From positions 1-23,178 of the IMG/VR virus record IMGVR_UViG_3300042691_019371: a DNA stretch of 23,178 nucleotides, one strand, 5' to 3'. This stretch comes from a virus. How positions within the stretch are numbered: the first letter of the stretch is position 1; every line of letters starts with the position of its first letter. The translations under genes were made by a program, and so were the position numbers. Below the pieces are notes generated by a model, which saw nothing but the letters and a program-made list of their open reading frames with translations, did no database searches and was not told the DNA's origin. Of the stretch, positions 1 to 7,905 are shown one piece after another.

Positions 1-142
1 CCCAGACGCGGCGAAGGCGGGACGGCGTGACCACGAACGGCTCCAGTTCCGGCGTCACCTCATCCGGCGTGACGTTCACATGCCAGCCGGTCAGCAGGTC
101 GCCCGCGTCGTCGTAGAGGGGTCCGATCACATCAACGCTCAT
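1..142 (-). CDS. Small conserved phage protein, partial (3' end off the left edge)
   Basis: Forty-seven codons are visible from an ATG at 142; the gene runs out of the window. The protein begins MSVDVIGPLYDDAGDLLTGW and continues with HVNVTP and a basic SRLRRVW segment. Short proteins with this DVIGP...GWHVNVTP...LRRVW pattern are, from memory, common near the end of structural or lysis regions in alphaproteobacterial phages, without an assigned function. Its ATG lies inside the last codons of the upstream HExxH gene, an 11-base overlap typical of the coupling seen across this operon. No membrane segment or catalytic motif is visible in the part present. Function unknown. Confidence 0.6.
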   Translation of the reverse strand, partial: MSVDVIGPLYDDAGDLLTGWHVNVTPDEVTPELEPFVVTPSRLRRVW

Positions 143-455
143 GAAAGGCGCTCCATCCGTTCACATGGCCCAGCTCATGGCAGGCGAGCGTGGCGTAAGC
201 GTCCCGCCAGCGGCAGGGGTTGGGGAGGTAGATGGTCCCGCCGACCGTGCATCCGACCGCATAGCGAACGCCGGGGCACATGGCCTGTACGCCGCCCTCA
301 GTCGTGAAGACGACGCCCGCCACCGCATCGCCCTGGTATCGGGTCGGAGGCCGGTCGCGCCATGTCCCCTGACCGGCGGGCAGGAGCGAGAACAGCCCCC
401 ACCAAGCGACGCCGGAGAGCGCGAAGACGGCGACCCAGGCGATCAACTTACGCAC
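132..455 (-). CDS. Membrane-anchored mini zinc-peptidase-like protein (HELGH motif)
   Basis: A 107-residue protein with a GTG start at 455, inside the stop region of the upstream adhesin gene (8-base overlap). Residues 5-25 form one hydrophobic membrane or signal-anchor segment after a basic MRK start. The rest is probably periplasmic, with four cysteines (60, 69, 81, 92) that could form disulphides. The extreme C-terminus carries HELGH at 93-97 followed by VNGW and His105, giving HExxHxNGWxxxH. HExxH is the zinc-binding and catalytic signature of gluzincin and metzincin peptidases; a third ligand could be His105, although its spacing is not the classical metzincin one. The domain is very small for a peptidase. 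Position at the end of the virion genes suggests a role in lysis or cell-wall/envelope breaching, but that is inference. Confidence 0.7.
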   Translation of the reverse strand: MRKLIAWVAVFALSGVAWWGLFSLLPAGQGTWRDRPPTRYQGDAVAGVVFTTEGGVQAMCPGVRYAVGCTVGGTIYLPNPCRWRDAYATLACHELGHVNGWSAFHER

Positions 456-1581
456 TGGTCAGCGCCTGTAGCTCTGCATCATTCACAGCGCGGGGGATGA
501 TGCGGATGCGGCGGATGTAGCCGTTCGTTGGAGTGCCGCTGTCGAAACGACCGATGTTGATGAGGGTTTGAGCGGGAAGCGTCAGGCTCGCCGTGGCCAC
601 AGCTTGTCCGTTGACGCTTTGACGCTGCGCCGTTGCGCCGTCGAAGGCCACGGCATGCATCAAAGTGGTGCTTATCACACGGCTCACGCCGCTGCTTGCG
701 TCCGTAGGCGGTGAAGCCAAGCGCATCCCAATGCGACCCTGCGGAGAACTGTCGCCACGGCTCCAAGAGTAGATGAAGTTCGTGCCACCCAACGCCGCCG
801 GAAATCCGTTAAGAGCGGTCGCGCTTTCCCACTCGGAAATCGTCGTGAACGGCGGGGTCAACAGCGACGCCAATCCAGAGAGCGCAGCCGTGTCCGGCCC
901 CCTCGTCCCAGCCGCACCCGTGGTGATGATGGGGGAGGTGGGGAAGGAGCCGATACCAATGTCAGCAAAATCAGCTGTCGCAGTTACGGCTGCACCAGAT
1001 ACCGTCGTGATCCTAGCAATGCAGGATGTCAGGCCCGAGCCGCCAATAGTCCGGACCACAGAATAAGCAGTGGGTGTCGCCGTCAGGGCTATATCAAGCG
1101 GGGTGCCCGCAAACGCACCGCCGTTATCAATAATCGCAATCCTGATGTTGCCGGTGCCAGACAGGCGAACCTGCCACACCGCAGTTTGCCCGGTTCCGAT
1201 GTTGACGACTTGCTCTATTCGCGAGTTGACGCTCGCAGTCAGGCTAACGGTGTTGGCGTCTGGGGCGGTCGCGCCGGAAATCTTGTTCCACACCGCATTT
1301 GTGAAATCACGCGACCACAGCGCCAGATTCGTCCGCCCTTCCTCAACCAGCAATCCCCGGTTCGTAATACGGGGAACACCCGTGGCGAACTGGATCGCGT
1401 TGCCAGCAAGGTCGAGGGCGGTGCCTCCTCCCGTGCGCGAGAACGACCAGCCAGCCGGGAACGACGACCCATACGGGCTGTTCAGCGCATAGCGGCCGTT
1501 CACGAAGTCGAGGTCGAGGCCCTGCACGCCCCCAGAAGGGGAGGCAAGGCCAAGCCCGAGGCCGAGGTAGAGGCCCGGCAT
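448..1581 (-). CDS. LamG/concanavalin-like phage adhesin (head-spike fibre-like protein)
   Basis: A 377-residue protein starting at an ATG that shares bases with the stop of the upstream gene (TGATG). The N-terminal part (about 20-90) has the layout LDLDFVNGRY...FSRTGGGTALD...GLLVEEGRTNLALWS, typical of the phage head-spike/fibre family whose members carry an EGRTNL..S.DF....W motif. The C-terminal half ends in NGYIRRIRIIPRAVNDAELQAL, which matches the usual last strand of LamG/concanavalin-A-like lectin domains. The composition is Ser/Thr/Gly/Ala-rich and beta-prone, with no transmembrane segment. A carbohydrate-binding virion adhesin or a second receptor-binding protein besides the tail fibre at 2471-3976 is likely. 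Lectin activity is inferred from the family. Confidence 0.75.
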   Translation of the reverse strand: MPGLYLGLGLGLASPSGGVQGLDLDFVNGRYALNSPYGSSFPAGWSFSRTGGGTALDLAGNAIQFATGVPRITNRGLLVEEGRTNLALWSRDFTNAVWNKISGATAPDANTVSLTASVNSRIEQVVNIGTGQTAVWQVRLSGTGNIRIAIIDNGGAFAGTPLDIALTATPTAYSVVRTIGGSGLTSCIARITTVSGAAVTATADFADIGIGSFPTSPIITTGAAGTRGPDTAALSGLASLLTPPFTTISEWESATALNGFPAALGGTNFIYSWSRGDSSPQGRIGMRLASPPTDASSGVSRVISTTLMHAVAFDGATAQRQSVNGQAVATASLTLPAQTLINIGRFDSGTPTNGYIRRIRIIPRAVNDAELQALTSA

Positions 1582-1898
1582 CAGGCGTCCTTGATGAACA
1601 GCTTCTCGCCGGCCGCGCGAGGAGAGTAGTTTCGGCTGGTTCCCTCGGGAATGGCGTAGCCAACGTCATTGCCAGTGGGGGCCGACGCGCCAAAGAAGAC
1701 GCGGCAAGCTCCGCCGCTCAATACCGTGATATCCCAGAAGCCGCTCACGTCGGGGGCAGGGAACGACGTCACCTCCGCCCAGGATGACGTTGAGGTGGCG
1801 GTCTTGGCCTGGACGGGCGAAGAGTCGATCACGGGCATGGTGAGACCGTTGCGCGAACGCCCCTTCACATAGCCGAAGGTCGCATGGATGACGGACAT
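1581..1898 (-). CDS. Small beta-rich phage structural protein of unknown function
   Basis: A 105-residue protein. The start at 1898 has a GGAG Shine-Dalgarno-like sequence about 8 bases upstream. It has no membrane segment and no cysteine pair, and alternates Ser/Thr/Gly with aromatic residues (WAEVTSFPAPDVSGFWDITV, then CRVFFG). It ends GEKLFIKDA, which looks like the last strand of a beta-sandwich. Similar short proteins precede adhesin genes in other alphaproteobacterial phages (recollection, not a search). Translational coupling to the LamG-like gene (TGATG) suggests the two are made together, so a fibre-associated chaperone or base protein is possible. Function not recognised. Confidence 0.65.
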   Translation of the reverse strand: MSVIHATFGYVKGRSRNGLTMPVIDSSPVQAKTATSTSSWAEVTSFPAPDVSGFWDITVLSGGACRVFFGASAPTGNDVGYAIPEGTSRNYSPRAAGEKLFIKDA

Positions 1899-1914
1899 GG
1901 GGAGTCTCCGATTG

Positions 1915-2169
1915 TCAAAGGTTGCGGCGGAGGCGGGCCGCCGACTGGATAAGGCGCACGATGTGCTCAGCGGCCGGCGCGATCAGGTAGTAGGTGGCCA
2001 GCAAGGCGCAGAGGCCGATCAAGGCATAGGCAAGCCCGGCCAGTGGTCCGTCGTCATCCAGCTTGTGAATGATCCAGGCCACGCCACCGAGGGCAAGAAG
2101 GGTGACGACGTAGGAGTAGGCGCGGCGATAGGTCCACGACGACTCGGGAAGCGGATCTTGGTCGGTCAT
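1915..2169 (-). CDS. Two-transmembrane small membrane protein, putative holin
   Basis: An 84-residue protein starting at the ATG at 2169, which overlaps the stop of the upstream gene (ATGA). A longer in-frame reading exists but runs through the upstream gene out of frame, so the short start is preferred. Residues about 19-37 (VVTLLALGGVAWII core) and 43-65 (a Leu/Ala-rich stretch ending ATYYLIAP) are two hydrophobic segments joined by a short KLDDDG turn. A charged, Arg-rich C-terminus (RLRRNL) is expected in the cytoplasm. Size, two membrane segments, basic tail and position after the tail genes fit a class II holin. No sequence signature proves it; a generic membrane protein is the alternative. 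Confidence 0.7.
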   Translation of the reverse strand: MTDQDPLPESSWTYRRAYSYVVTLLALGGVAWIIHKLDDDGPLAGLAYALIGLCALLATYYLIAPAAEHIVRLIQSAARLRRNL

Positions 2170-2471
2170 TCCGCTGCCCTCCGCTTGGGTGCCAGTTTTT
2201 CTACAAGGTCGGTCAGGTGGATCAGGCGCTCGTCCATGCGGATCAGGGTCTCCCGCATGTCCTGGGCCGCCTTGGCGTCGGACAGCGACTTGGCCGCCGC
2301 CACCCTGAGATCGGCGTCGTATTTCTCCGAGGCCGCCTTCTGGTCTGACCGGACGAGCTCGATCTCCCTGTTCTGGGACTGGACCTTGCTTTCCAGGCGG
2401 ACAAGCCATGCGATGAAACCAACTGCCGCCAAGGCAAGCGTGATCCAGTGGCCGGGTTGCAGATCGCCCAT
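2166..2471 (-). CDS. N-terminally anchored coiled-coil membrane protein (possible spanin or lysis accessory)
   Basis: A 101-residue protein whose ATG overlaps the stop of the tail fibre gene (TGATG). One hydrophobic segment lies at residues 9-25 (ITLALAAVGFIAWLV). The remainder is a highly charged helix of roughly 70 residues with heptad-like spacing (LESKVQSQNREIELVRSDQ ... MDERLIHLTDLVEKL), i.e. a probable periplasmic coiled coil. This resembles inner-membrane spanins (Rz-like) or small phage membrane coiled-coil proteins. It is directly followed by the two-TM putative holin, so the pair may be a partial lysis cassette. No lipobox-bearing outer-membrane partner was found overlapping it, which weakens the spanin idea. 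Confidence 0.72.
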   Translation of the reverse strand: MGDLQPGHWITLALAAVGFIAWLVRLESKVQSQNREIELVRSDQKAASEKYDADLRVAAAKSLSDAKAAQDMRETLIRMDERLIHLTDLVEKLAPKRRAAE

Positions 2472-3976
2472 CAGAAGTTCCGGCTCACTTCGACCCAGTT
2501 GCCGACGTTATTCCGCATCAACGTGATGACGTTGTTGTTGCCCGGCGTCACGTTTGACCCACCGCGAAGGATCAGGGTTGACCCGTTCTGCAGCGTCACG
2601 TTGGAGTTGGTGAACAGCAGGGTGATCGTCCGGGCACCCGCGCCACCCGTGAAGTTCGTGATCGTCGTGGAAGACCCATGGATCATCACGATGTTGTCGG
2701 GCTGGCCAGATATGTCTGGCGTCGTGCCCGAGTTGAGTGAGCCCCAACCGCCCGTCGCCTGGACCACGTTGCCGTCGACCTTGAACTGGAACGCCGCCGC
2801 CGCTGCGCTCCACTCCAGCGACTCTCCGCCCAGCACGGTTTCGTCCGGGAACAACAGGCTGTCGGCGTTGGTCGAGTTGAAGTCGATCTTCTGGCCCGCC
2901 GCCAATGTGATGGCGGCGCGAGAGATCGTTGCCGTCGACAGGTCGATGCCAATCCCGATAGGACCGCGCGCTGACCATCCGGCGTCAATCGGCTGGGTGC
3001 CGATCGACTGCAGACGATAGCCTATGGCGGTGCATTTCTGACCGCCAGTGGCGTTCGTGCGCTCCATATTGGCCACGTCGTGGATCATCGACACGTCGAA
3101 GCCGCCGTCGTCGTAGATGACCTCGCCGCCGTTCAGATAGACGTAGTCGGCCCCCGCCAGCATGTCGCCGTTGACGCCGACCACGGCGGGGTTGGCCAGC
3201 CAGACCGTGGCCCCGACCTTTTGCGTTGCGTTGATGAAAGCGCTGAAGTTGTAGGCCGAGGTGTCGCCATCCGCCTTGCTGGATGATGGCGTCGAACCGA
3301 ACGTCGAGGTGATGTTGACCCGCATGGCCGGAGATCCGGTGCGGCCGTTGTTGTCCGTCGTGCCCTGGTTATGGCCTGCGCGGTTCAGGTGCCACAGGCG
3401 GAACGGGATAGCCTCCACGGTGTAAAGATAGCCGGAGGTCGGGGCACCCAGGATCGTCTGCGTTCGCAGCCGGGAGCGAAGCGCAAACGCCGTGTACGTC
3501 TGCTCTCCGTTGAATGCCGCCAGGATGCCGCCGCTGTCGTCGGCATTGGGATTGAGTGGCCGTACGTCGCAGATGATGTCGCGATACAGTTTCGGCATCC
3601 CGAGGATGGCCGTTGCGGGGTCGATGGCCTTCTCAGTGACGGACCCGGCCTGCACTTCCGTCCAGGTGGCAAAAGCGACGTCACCCGCCTCGCCGACCGG
3701 GCGCACGTCCTCCAGATACCCGATCTGGGCATCTGCCGACGTGGTGACCTTGACGTCATAGAGCGCAGCCGAGTCGACGAAGATTCCGGGAAACTGCCCT
3801 GCGCTGTCGGCTACGACAGGGTTGGACAGCGGCGTTGCCAGGGTCGAGTCGGAGAACACCGAGACCGGCGTTGTGGTGCCGGCGCTGTAGACATAAGCCT
3901 TGGCGCCCGACAGCCTTGCTCCCGTAGAGCTGGCGGCGGGCTGGAAGCCCTCGAAGATCAGCCGTCCACTGGCCAT
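2471..3976 (-). CDS. Tail fibre / tailspike protein
   Basis: A 501-residue protein. The N-terminal ~100 residues (SGAKAYVYSAGTTTPVSVFS, then a DS..ATPL.NPVVADSAGQFP pattern) match the virion-attachment domain found at the start of many podovirus and prophage tailspikes and fibres. The middle and C-terminal parts are rich in Asn/Gly/Thr/Ser with strongly alternating hydrophobic residues. The end (about 415-501), including TITNFTGGAGARTITLLF and LILRGGSNVTPGNNN, reads like beta-helix turns capped by a short tail. It should form the host-recognition appendage attached to the tail hub. No depolymerase active site can be named from the sequence. Its start has a GAGG element about 8 bases upstream. 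The divergent plus-strand gene at 4005 starts 28 bases beyond it. Confidence 0.85.
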   Translation of the reverse strand: MASGRLIFEGFQPAASSTGARLSGAKAYVYSAGTTTPVSVFSDSTLATPLSNPVVADSAGQFPGIFVDSAALYDVKVTTSADAQIGYLEDVRPVGEAGDVAFATWTEVQAGSVTEKAIDPATAILGMPKLYRDIICDVRPLNPNADDSGGILAAFNGEQTYTAFALRSRLRTQTILGAPTSGYLYTVEAIPFRLWHLNRAGHNQGTTDNNGRTGSPAMRVNITSTFGSTPSSSKADGDTSAYNFSAFINATQKVGATVWLANPAVVGVNGDMLAGADYVYLNGGEVIYDDGGFDVSMIHDVANMERTNATGGQKCTAIGYRLQSIGTQPIDAGWSARGPIGIGIDLSTATISRAAITLAAGQKIDFNSTNADSLLFPDETVLGGESLEWSAAAAAFQFKVDGNVVQATGGWGSLNSGTTPDISGQPDNIVMIHGSSTTITNFTGGAGARTITLLFTNSNVTLQNGSTLILRGGSNVTPGNNNVITLMRNNVGNWVEVSRNF

Positions 3977-4004
3977 GAGCGAACCTCGGGAGTAGGGTGA
4001 TGGG

Positions 4005-4262
4005 ATGACGCCAGCCGAGTTCCAGCGACTGCCCGTTGACGTTCAGCGGGCGTGGGAAATGGTCTGGCTGTGGAAACTGCGGCCCGGAGACGAGCATCCG
4101 ACCCGCAAGGGTTGGGTTCTTCAGAACGAGTTGGGGGAGGGCCTGGAGCCGCTTTGGTTCAAGCCGCCGCATCCGGTCTGGAAGGTTGTCCGACCGGTTC
4201 TCTTTGCTCTCTGGATAGGCGCGATCCTTGTAGGGATCGTCGCTACTGTCCTGTTTGGTTAG
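4005..4262 (+). CDS. Plus-strand small tail-anchored membrane protein (candidate moron)
   Basis: This is the only gene on the plus strand: 85 residues starting MTPAEFQRLPVDVQRAWEMV. A soluble N-terminal part of about 60 residues is rich in Trp, Pro and charged residues. It is followed by one C-terminal hydrophobic segment (about 64-84, VLFALWIGAILVGIVATVLF), so the protein is probably tail-anchored in the inner membrane with its N-terminus in the cytoplasm. It fits exactly between two minus-strand genes, starting 28 bases from the tail fibre ATG and overlapping the stop of the large ejection gene by 20 bases, so it is not a shadow of another gene. A GGAG element precedes the ATG at rather long spacing. 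No family recognised. Opposite orientation and membrane location fit a lysogenic-conversion or superinfection-exclusion gene, which is inference. Confidence 0.6.
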   Translation: MTPAEFQRLPVDVQRAWEMVWLWKLRPGDEHPTRKGWVLQNELGEGLEPLWFKPPHPVWKVVRPVLFALWIGAILVGIVATVLFG

Positions 4263-7161
4263 ACGCCGCCGTCGCGCCTGACCCTTGGGCCGACAGGCGA
4301 CGAATGGCGCGGACGGTCTGACGCGCTTCCGTCCGGCTCATGCGCTCCGCCAGCATGTCGATCACTTCGCGGGTGCGTGCCGGATCGATTGCCGCCATGA
4401 CAAGGGCTTCCGACTCTGCGTCTGAAAAGCCGCGCGACACGAACCGTCGGCCAAAGCGCCCGATCAGGCCGGGCAGGTTTCCAGTCGCGGCCTCCCGCGC
4501 CGCTCCGGCCACGTCGCCGATGTTCTCGACGATGTCCGACATGTTCCGGGCCGTCGGGGAGCCCGTGCCAGGGCTGGTCTCACGAGCCGCCATCAGGGCG
4601 TCACGTTCGGCCCGCATGGCCCGCTGCATCGTTTCGGGATCGTCCAGAAGCGCACGGTTGCGGATGCCCTGTTCGCGCCCCCCCGACAGCCGCTGCGCGA
4701 CCCCGGGGGCCTGGCCTTGGGTTCCCGCTGCGCGCTCAACGGAACGGCGGGCGGCCGCGCGCGCAATGGCGATCTCGTCCGGGGTCATCCTCGCCACGGC
4801 GGCCGCGAACTGGTCGGCCTCCATCCGCATGAACTGTTCGCCCAACGTCGCGGCCTGGATCAGGCGAGAGTCGTCACCATAGGCCTTGAGTGCCTGGTCA
4901 TAGCCGTCGACCTGACGGCGCGCGGTTCCCCGAAGAGCCTCGGCAAGACGGAAGAACGAGGCCGCCGCGTCGTTGTCGCCCGGAGCCGTCACCGTGCCCT
5001 TTCTGGCCTCTCCCAAGCCATTCAGGGTCCGGGCGATGCGATCAGCCATGCCGACAGTGATCTGGACGCCTGCCGGATTGTCCAGGGCGTCGCCTGCGAG
5101 TTGGCGGAGCTGGTTTGCCGTCTCGATGTCGCCTCGGTTGGCGGCGCGTTCGGCTGCGTCTTCAACGGCACGGCGGCCCGCCGGTGTACGAAGGGCCTCG
5201 ACGATCTGGGGCTCGGGCGTCAGCAGTTCGTTGCGAACGGCACCGAAGGCCGCGTCACCCTCCCTTGTCCGGCGGGCCGCGACTTCGGTCCTGATCTCAT
5301 CCGGTGAGCGCGGATCGTCCGAGATGGTGCGACGAGCCTGCGTCGAAACCCGGTCCTGCAGATCCTCGGCCCGGCGCTCGGCAAAGTCCTGGGCGGCCTG
5401 ACGGGCGGGCGTCTGGCGCGTCGCGGCGGCGCGGAGCACACCCCGGCCAGCGGCGTCGGTCAAGTCCGCAAGCGTCGGCTCCATCGCCATAGACGCCATC
5501 TCGTCGGCTTGGGCGCGCATCGCCTGGGGATCGGGGTTGATGCGGCGGGCGAACTTGCCGACGGCCGACGTCAAGGTGTTCGGCTGATTGGCGGCGGTCA
5601 TGGCCTCGCCCGCATCGATCCCGAGCGCGGTCATGGCACGACCGGTGTTGCGACCGATCATCCGCCCGACCGATTGGGCCGCGTTAGCAATAGGCTCGAC
5701 CACCCTGGGACCAAGCGCCGTGGCGACAGGCGCGACGACGGCACCAGTCAAAGCCCCGGCACCGGCTCCGGGCGCGCGCTCGACGACCGAACCGTCTCCC
5801 GCCCCTGCGCCAGCGACGCCGCCGCCGACAAAGCCTGTAACACCCATGCGGAGCGCATTGCGAAGCGATTGACCGCGAACAAGCGCGAGCGCCGTTCTGC
5901 CGAGTTGGGCGCCGGGCACAAGGGCGCCCGCGACATTGCCCGCGCGCCTTGCCCACAACACGTCCTCGCCGTCGGCTTCATCAACCGCTCGCTGGACGCG
6001 GAGGTTGTTGCCGTAGCGCGTACCGAAGTCGCGCCCCACGCCTTGGCCAAGGGCGGCATCCGCTGCCGCTGCGCCCTCGTCGGCCCACTCAAACGACAGG
6101 GTATCCGCCGCACCGCGCCCAAAGGCGTCAATGGTCCGCAGGATCGGGTTCATCTCACGGCGCTGAGCGACCGCGCTTTCCGGCGTCCATCCGCGCTGTT
6201 CCGGTGTCAGCTCGTCCTGCGAGCGAACCACGGCCGCGCCTTCACGGGTGTCGCTCGCCCGCATCGAACCATCGCGGAACGGTGCCGAGGGCAGGGCGTA
6301 GACGGTGCCGTCCTGACGGCGCACGAACTGGCCCGGCTGGAGCGCCAAGAGCTCGTCCGGCCCCAGAGAGCCAAGGTCAATCGGGTTGCCCTGAGAGCCC
6401 GGGGCGTTCGGATCGCCGCCAGCCGGCGTCAGAGGGATTTCCTCCGCGCCAGCCACACGAGCGGTAATGCCGGGATAGGTCGGCAGGCCTGTGGCCGGAT
6501 CAACAGGACCCGCACCACGATTGATGCCAGGATAGTCCGGCAGAGTCGACGCACCGGGGCCAGCCGTCACCCGAGTTCCGGCATATGTGTCGGCGCGCGA
6601 CTGGTAGCGTTGAGCCGAAAGCTCGTCGTTTCCACGATCAAAGTTGATGGCTGCGACGCGGGAGATTTCCGGCTGCGTGGCGGCTGCCCCCGTGAGTTGG
6701 CGGAGGTTGCCCTCTGCCCAACGGCGCTCGGCCTGGACGCCACGGTCGGAAACGTCGTCGCGGATCAGGCGGCCGAAAAAGTCACCGTCGAAGGGAATGA
6801 CGCCCGCGACAGCCGCCGCTTGGTTCCGGAACGATCCGGGATCGTATCCGTCCTCGCGAGCGCGCTGATAGTCGCGCTCGGCACCGGCCATCATGCCGCC
6901 ATAGAGGACGGCCTTGCCTTGTGCTTCGGTCAGGTCGGCGGGCGCACCGGTCGCAGCCTCTCCACCACGGCGCAGAACGGTCGTGCCGCCACGCGGGCCG
7001 TATCGAACGACGCTGCCGTCGGGAAGCTCAACAGCACCCGGACCCCATGCCGGGGCCTGACGCGGCCCAACGGCTTCCCAAGAACTCTCTTGCGAGGGAT
7101 CGCCGCCCTTGAAGCGGAAGCCGTCCTCAATCGTGCCTACGGCAGGCGCTTGTTGCTGCAT
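4243..7161 (-). CDS. Large DNA-ejection / internal virion protein
   Basis: About 972 residues from the ATG at 7161, which overlaps the upstream stop (TGATG) and has GGAG about 10 bases ahead. A GTG at 7176 would add five residues and is less likely. Residues about 75-200 (QGKAVLYGGMMAGAERDYQR ... AAVAGVIPFDGDFFGRLIRD) resemble a region seen in large podovirus ejection proteins. Residues about 405-485 form a Gly/Ala/Val-rich, glycine-zipper-like hydrophobic region flanked by charged helices, as expected of a protein that leaves the capsid and crosses the envelope. The C-terminal half is long, charged helix. No lysozyme or transglycosylase catalytic motif is visible. It follows two smaller ejection-type genes, the usual three-protein set. 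Assignment rests on domain layout and context. Confidence 0.72.
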   Translation of the reverse strand: MQQQAPAVGTIEDGFRFKGGDPSQESSWEAVGPRQAPAWGPGAVELPDGSVVRYGPRGGTTVLRRGGEAATGAPADLTEAQGKAVLYGGMMAGAERDYQRAREDGYDPGSFRNQAAAVAGVIPFDGDFFGRLIRDDVSDRGVQAERRWAEGNLRQLTGAAATQPEISRVAAINFDRGNDELSAQRYQSRADTYAGTRVTAGPGASTLPDYPGINRGAGPVDPATGLPTYPGITARVAGAEEIPLTPAGGDPNAPGSQGNPIDLGSLGPDELLALQPGQFVRRQDGTVYALPSAPFRDGSMRASDTREGAAVVRSQDELTPEQRGWTPESAVAQRREMNPILRTIDAFGRGAADTLSFEWADEGAAAADAALGQGVGRDFGTRYGNNLRVQRAVDEADGEDVLWARRAGNVAGALVPGAQLGRTALALVRGQSLRNALRMGVTGFVGGGVAGAGAGDGSVVERAPGAGAGALTGAVVAPVATALGPRVVEPIANAAQSVGRMIGRNTGRAMTALGIDAGEAMTAANQPNTLTSAVGKFARRINPDPQAMRAQADEMASMAMEPTLADLTDAAGRGVLRAAATRQTPARQAAQDFAERRAEDLQDRVSTQARRTISDDPRSPDEIRTEVAARRTREGDAAFGAVRNELLTPEPQIVEALRTPAGRRAVEDAAERAANRGDIETANQLRQLAGDALDNPAGVQITVGMADRIARTLNGLGEARKGTVTAPGDNDAAASFFRLAEALRGTARRQVDGYDQALKAYGDDSRLIQAATLGEQFMRMEADQFAAAVARMTPDEIAIARAAARRSVERAAGTQGQAPGVAQRLSGGREQGIRNRALLDDPETMQRAMRAERDALMAARETSPGTGSPTARNMSDIVENIGDVAGAAREAATGNLPGLIGRFGRRFVSRGFSDAESEALVMAAIDPARTREVIDMLAERMSRTEARQTVRAIRRLSAQGSGATAASNQTGQ

Positions 7162-7904
7162 CAGTAGCGCTCCCACGGACGCCCGGCCGGACGCGACGGC
7201 GCGGCGGCGGGTTGAGACGATCCACCACCACTGGATCGGGGGCGCGGCGGCGCACGACGCGCGGAGGAAACGCGACTGGCTTGGGCCGGATCAGCCGGCC
7301 CACCCGGAACGAACACTTGCCGGGTCCGGCTGGCGTCGGTCCACATGTAGCCCGGCGACGCGCCCTCGCGCGGGTCGAACGGGGGAGCGTAGGCCTCCTC
7401 GACCCCACCGCCATAGGGCAGCGTCCGGACGATACGGCCGTCACCTCCGCTCATGTAGGAGCCTTCCTCGACCTCTCCGCCGTACATGCCGATGATCGAC
7501 TCCAGAGAGCCGTCGGCGAGGTCTTCTGTCGTGATCGTGTCCAGATCCTCTGGCGACACCCCTTCCTGGATCAGATAGGGGCGGACGCGGGAGTTGAAGG
7601 TCTGCCACCGCTGCTCAAACGGCATCCGGCGCAGGCCCTCGGCACCGGCGGCAAAAGCGGCGCGTTGACGCTCTCGCGCTTCGTCGGCAACCCCGGCCTG
7701 GGCTTCATCAAACTGCATCACGGCTCCCAGGTCACCGGTTTGGGCCAAGGCGTTCCGAGCGCCGCCGAAATCGCCCGCGCCATAGGCTTGGGTCGCCTGT
7801 GTCAGGGCCGTGCGCCGCGCGGTGTCCACCGCTTCGGCGCGAGCTCGTTCGCCGTTCCGTAGCGCGGTGTCTCGGGCGCGGAGGTAGGTGTCGAAGGCTG
7901 CCAT
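7161..7904 (-). CDS. Probable ejection-associated structural protein
   Basis: A 247-residue protein from the ATG at 7904 (MAAFDTYLRARDTALRNGER), one base after the stop of the preceding gene. The longer reading from 7976 runs through the upstream gene and is rejected. Residues 1-110 are Ala/Arg-rich helix with an AYGAGDFGGARNALA segment. The middle holds FEQRWQTFNSRVRPYLIQEG and EDLDTI, a pattern common in phage proteins next to ejection genes. The C-terminal 50 residues are a low-complexity Ser/Pro/Arg/Gly tail ending in RPWERY, probably disordered. No enzyme motif is seen. Its place between the p32-like protein and the large ejection protein suggests it is the second of three ejected virion proteins, but direct similarity is not claimed. 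Confidence 0.68.
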   Translation of the reverse strand: MAAFDTYLRARDTALRNGERARAEAVDTARRTALTQATQAYGAGDFGGARNALAQTGDLGAVMQFDEAQAGVADEARERQRAAFAAGAEGLRRMPFEQRWQTFNSRVRPYLIQEGVSPEDLDTITTEDLADGSLESIIGMYGGEVEEGSYMSGGDGRIVRTLPYGGGVEEAYAPPFDPREGASPGYMWTDASRTRQVFVPGGPADPAQASRVSSARRAPPRPRSSGGGSSQPAAAPSRPAGRPWERY

Positions 7905-7905
7905 C

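Noticed and set aside
4265-4305. Inverted repeat just past the plus-strand gene as its terminator
   Set aside because: The arms pair imperfectly, no T-run follows, and the sequence codes for the C-terminus of the ejection protein.
5509-7167. Long plus-strand open frame (552 codons) opposite the large ejection gene
   Set aside because: It lies wholly antisense to a minus-strand gene with sensible composition; its own translation is Arg/Gly/Ala-rich without domain pattern. Long antisense frames are expected at this GC content.
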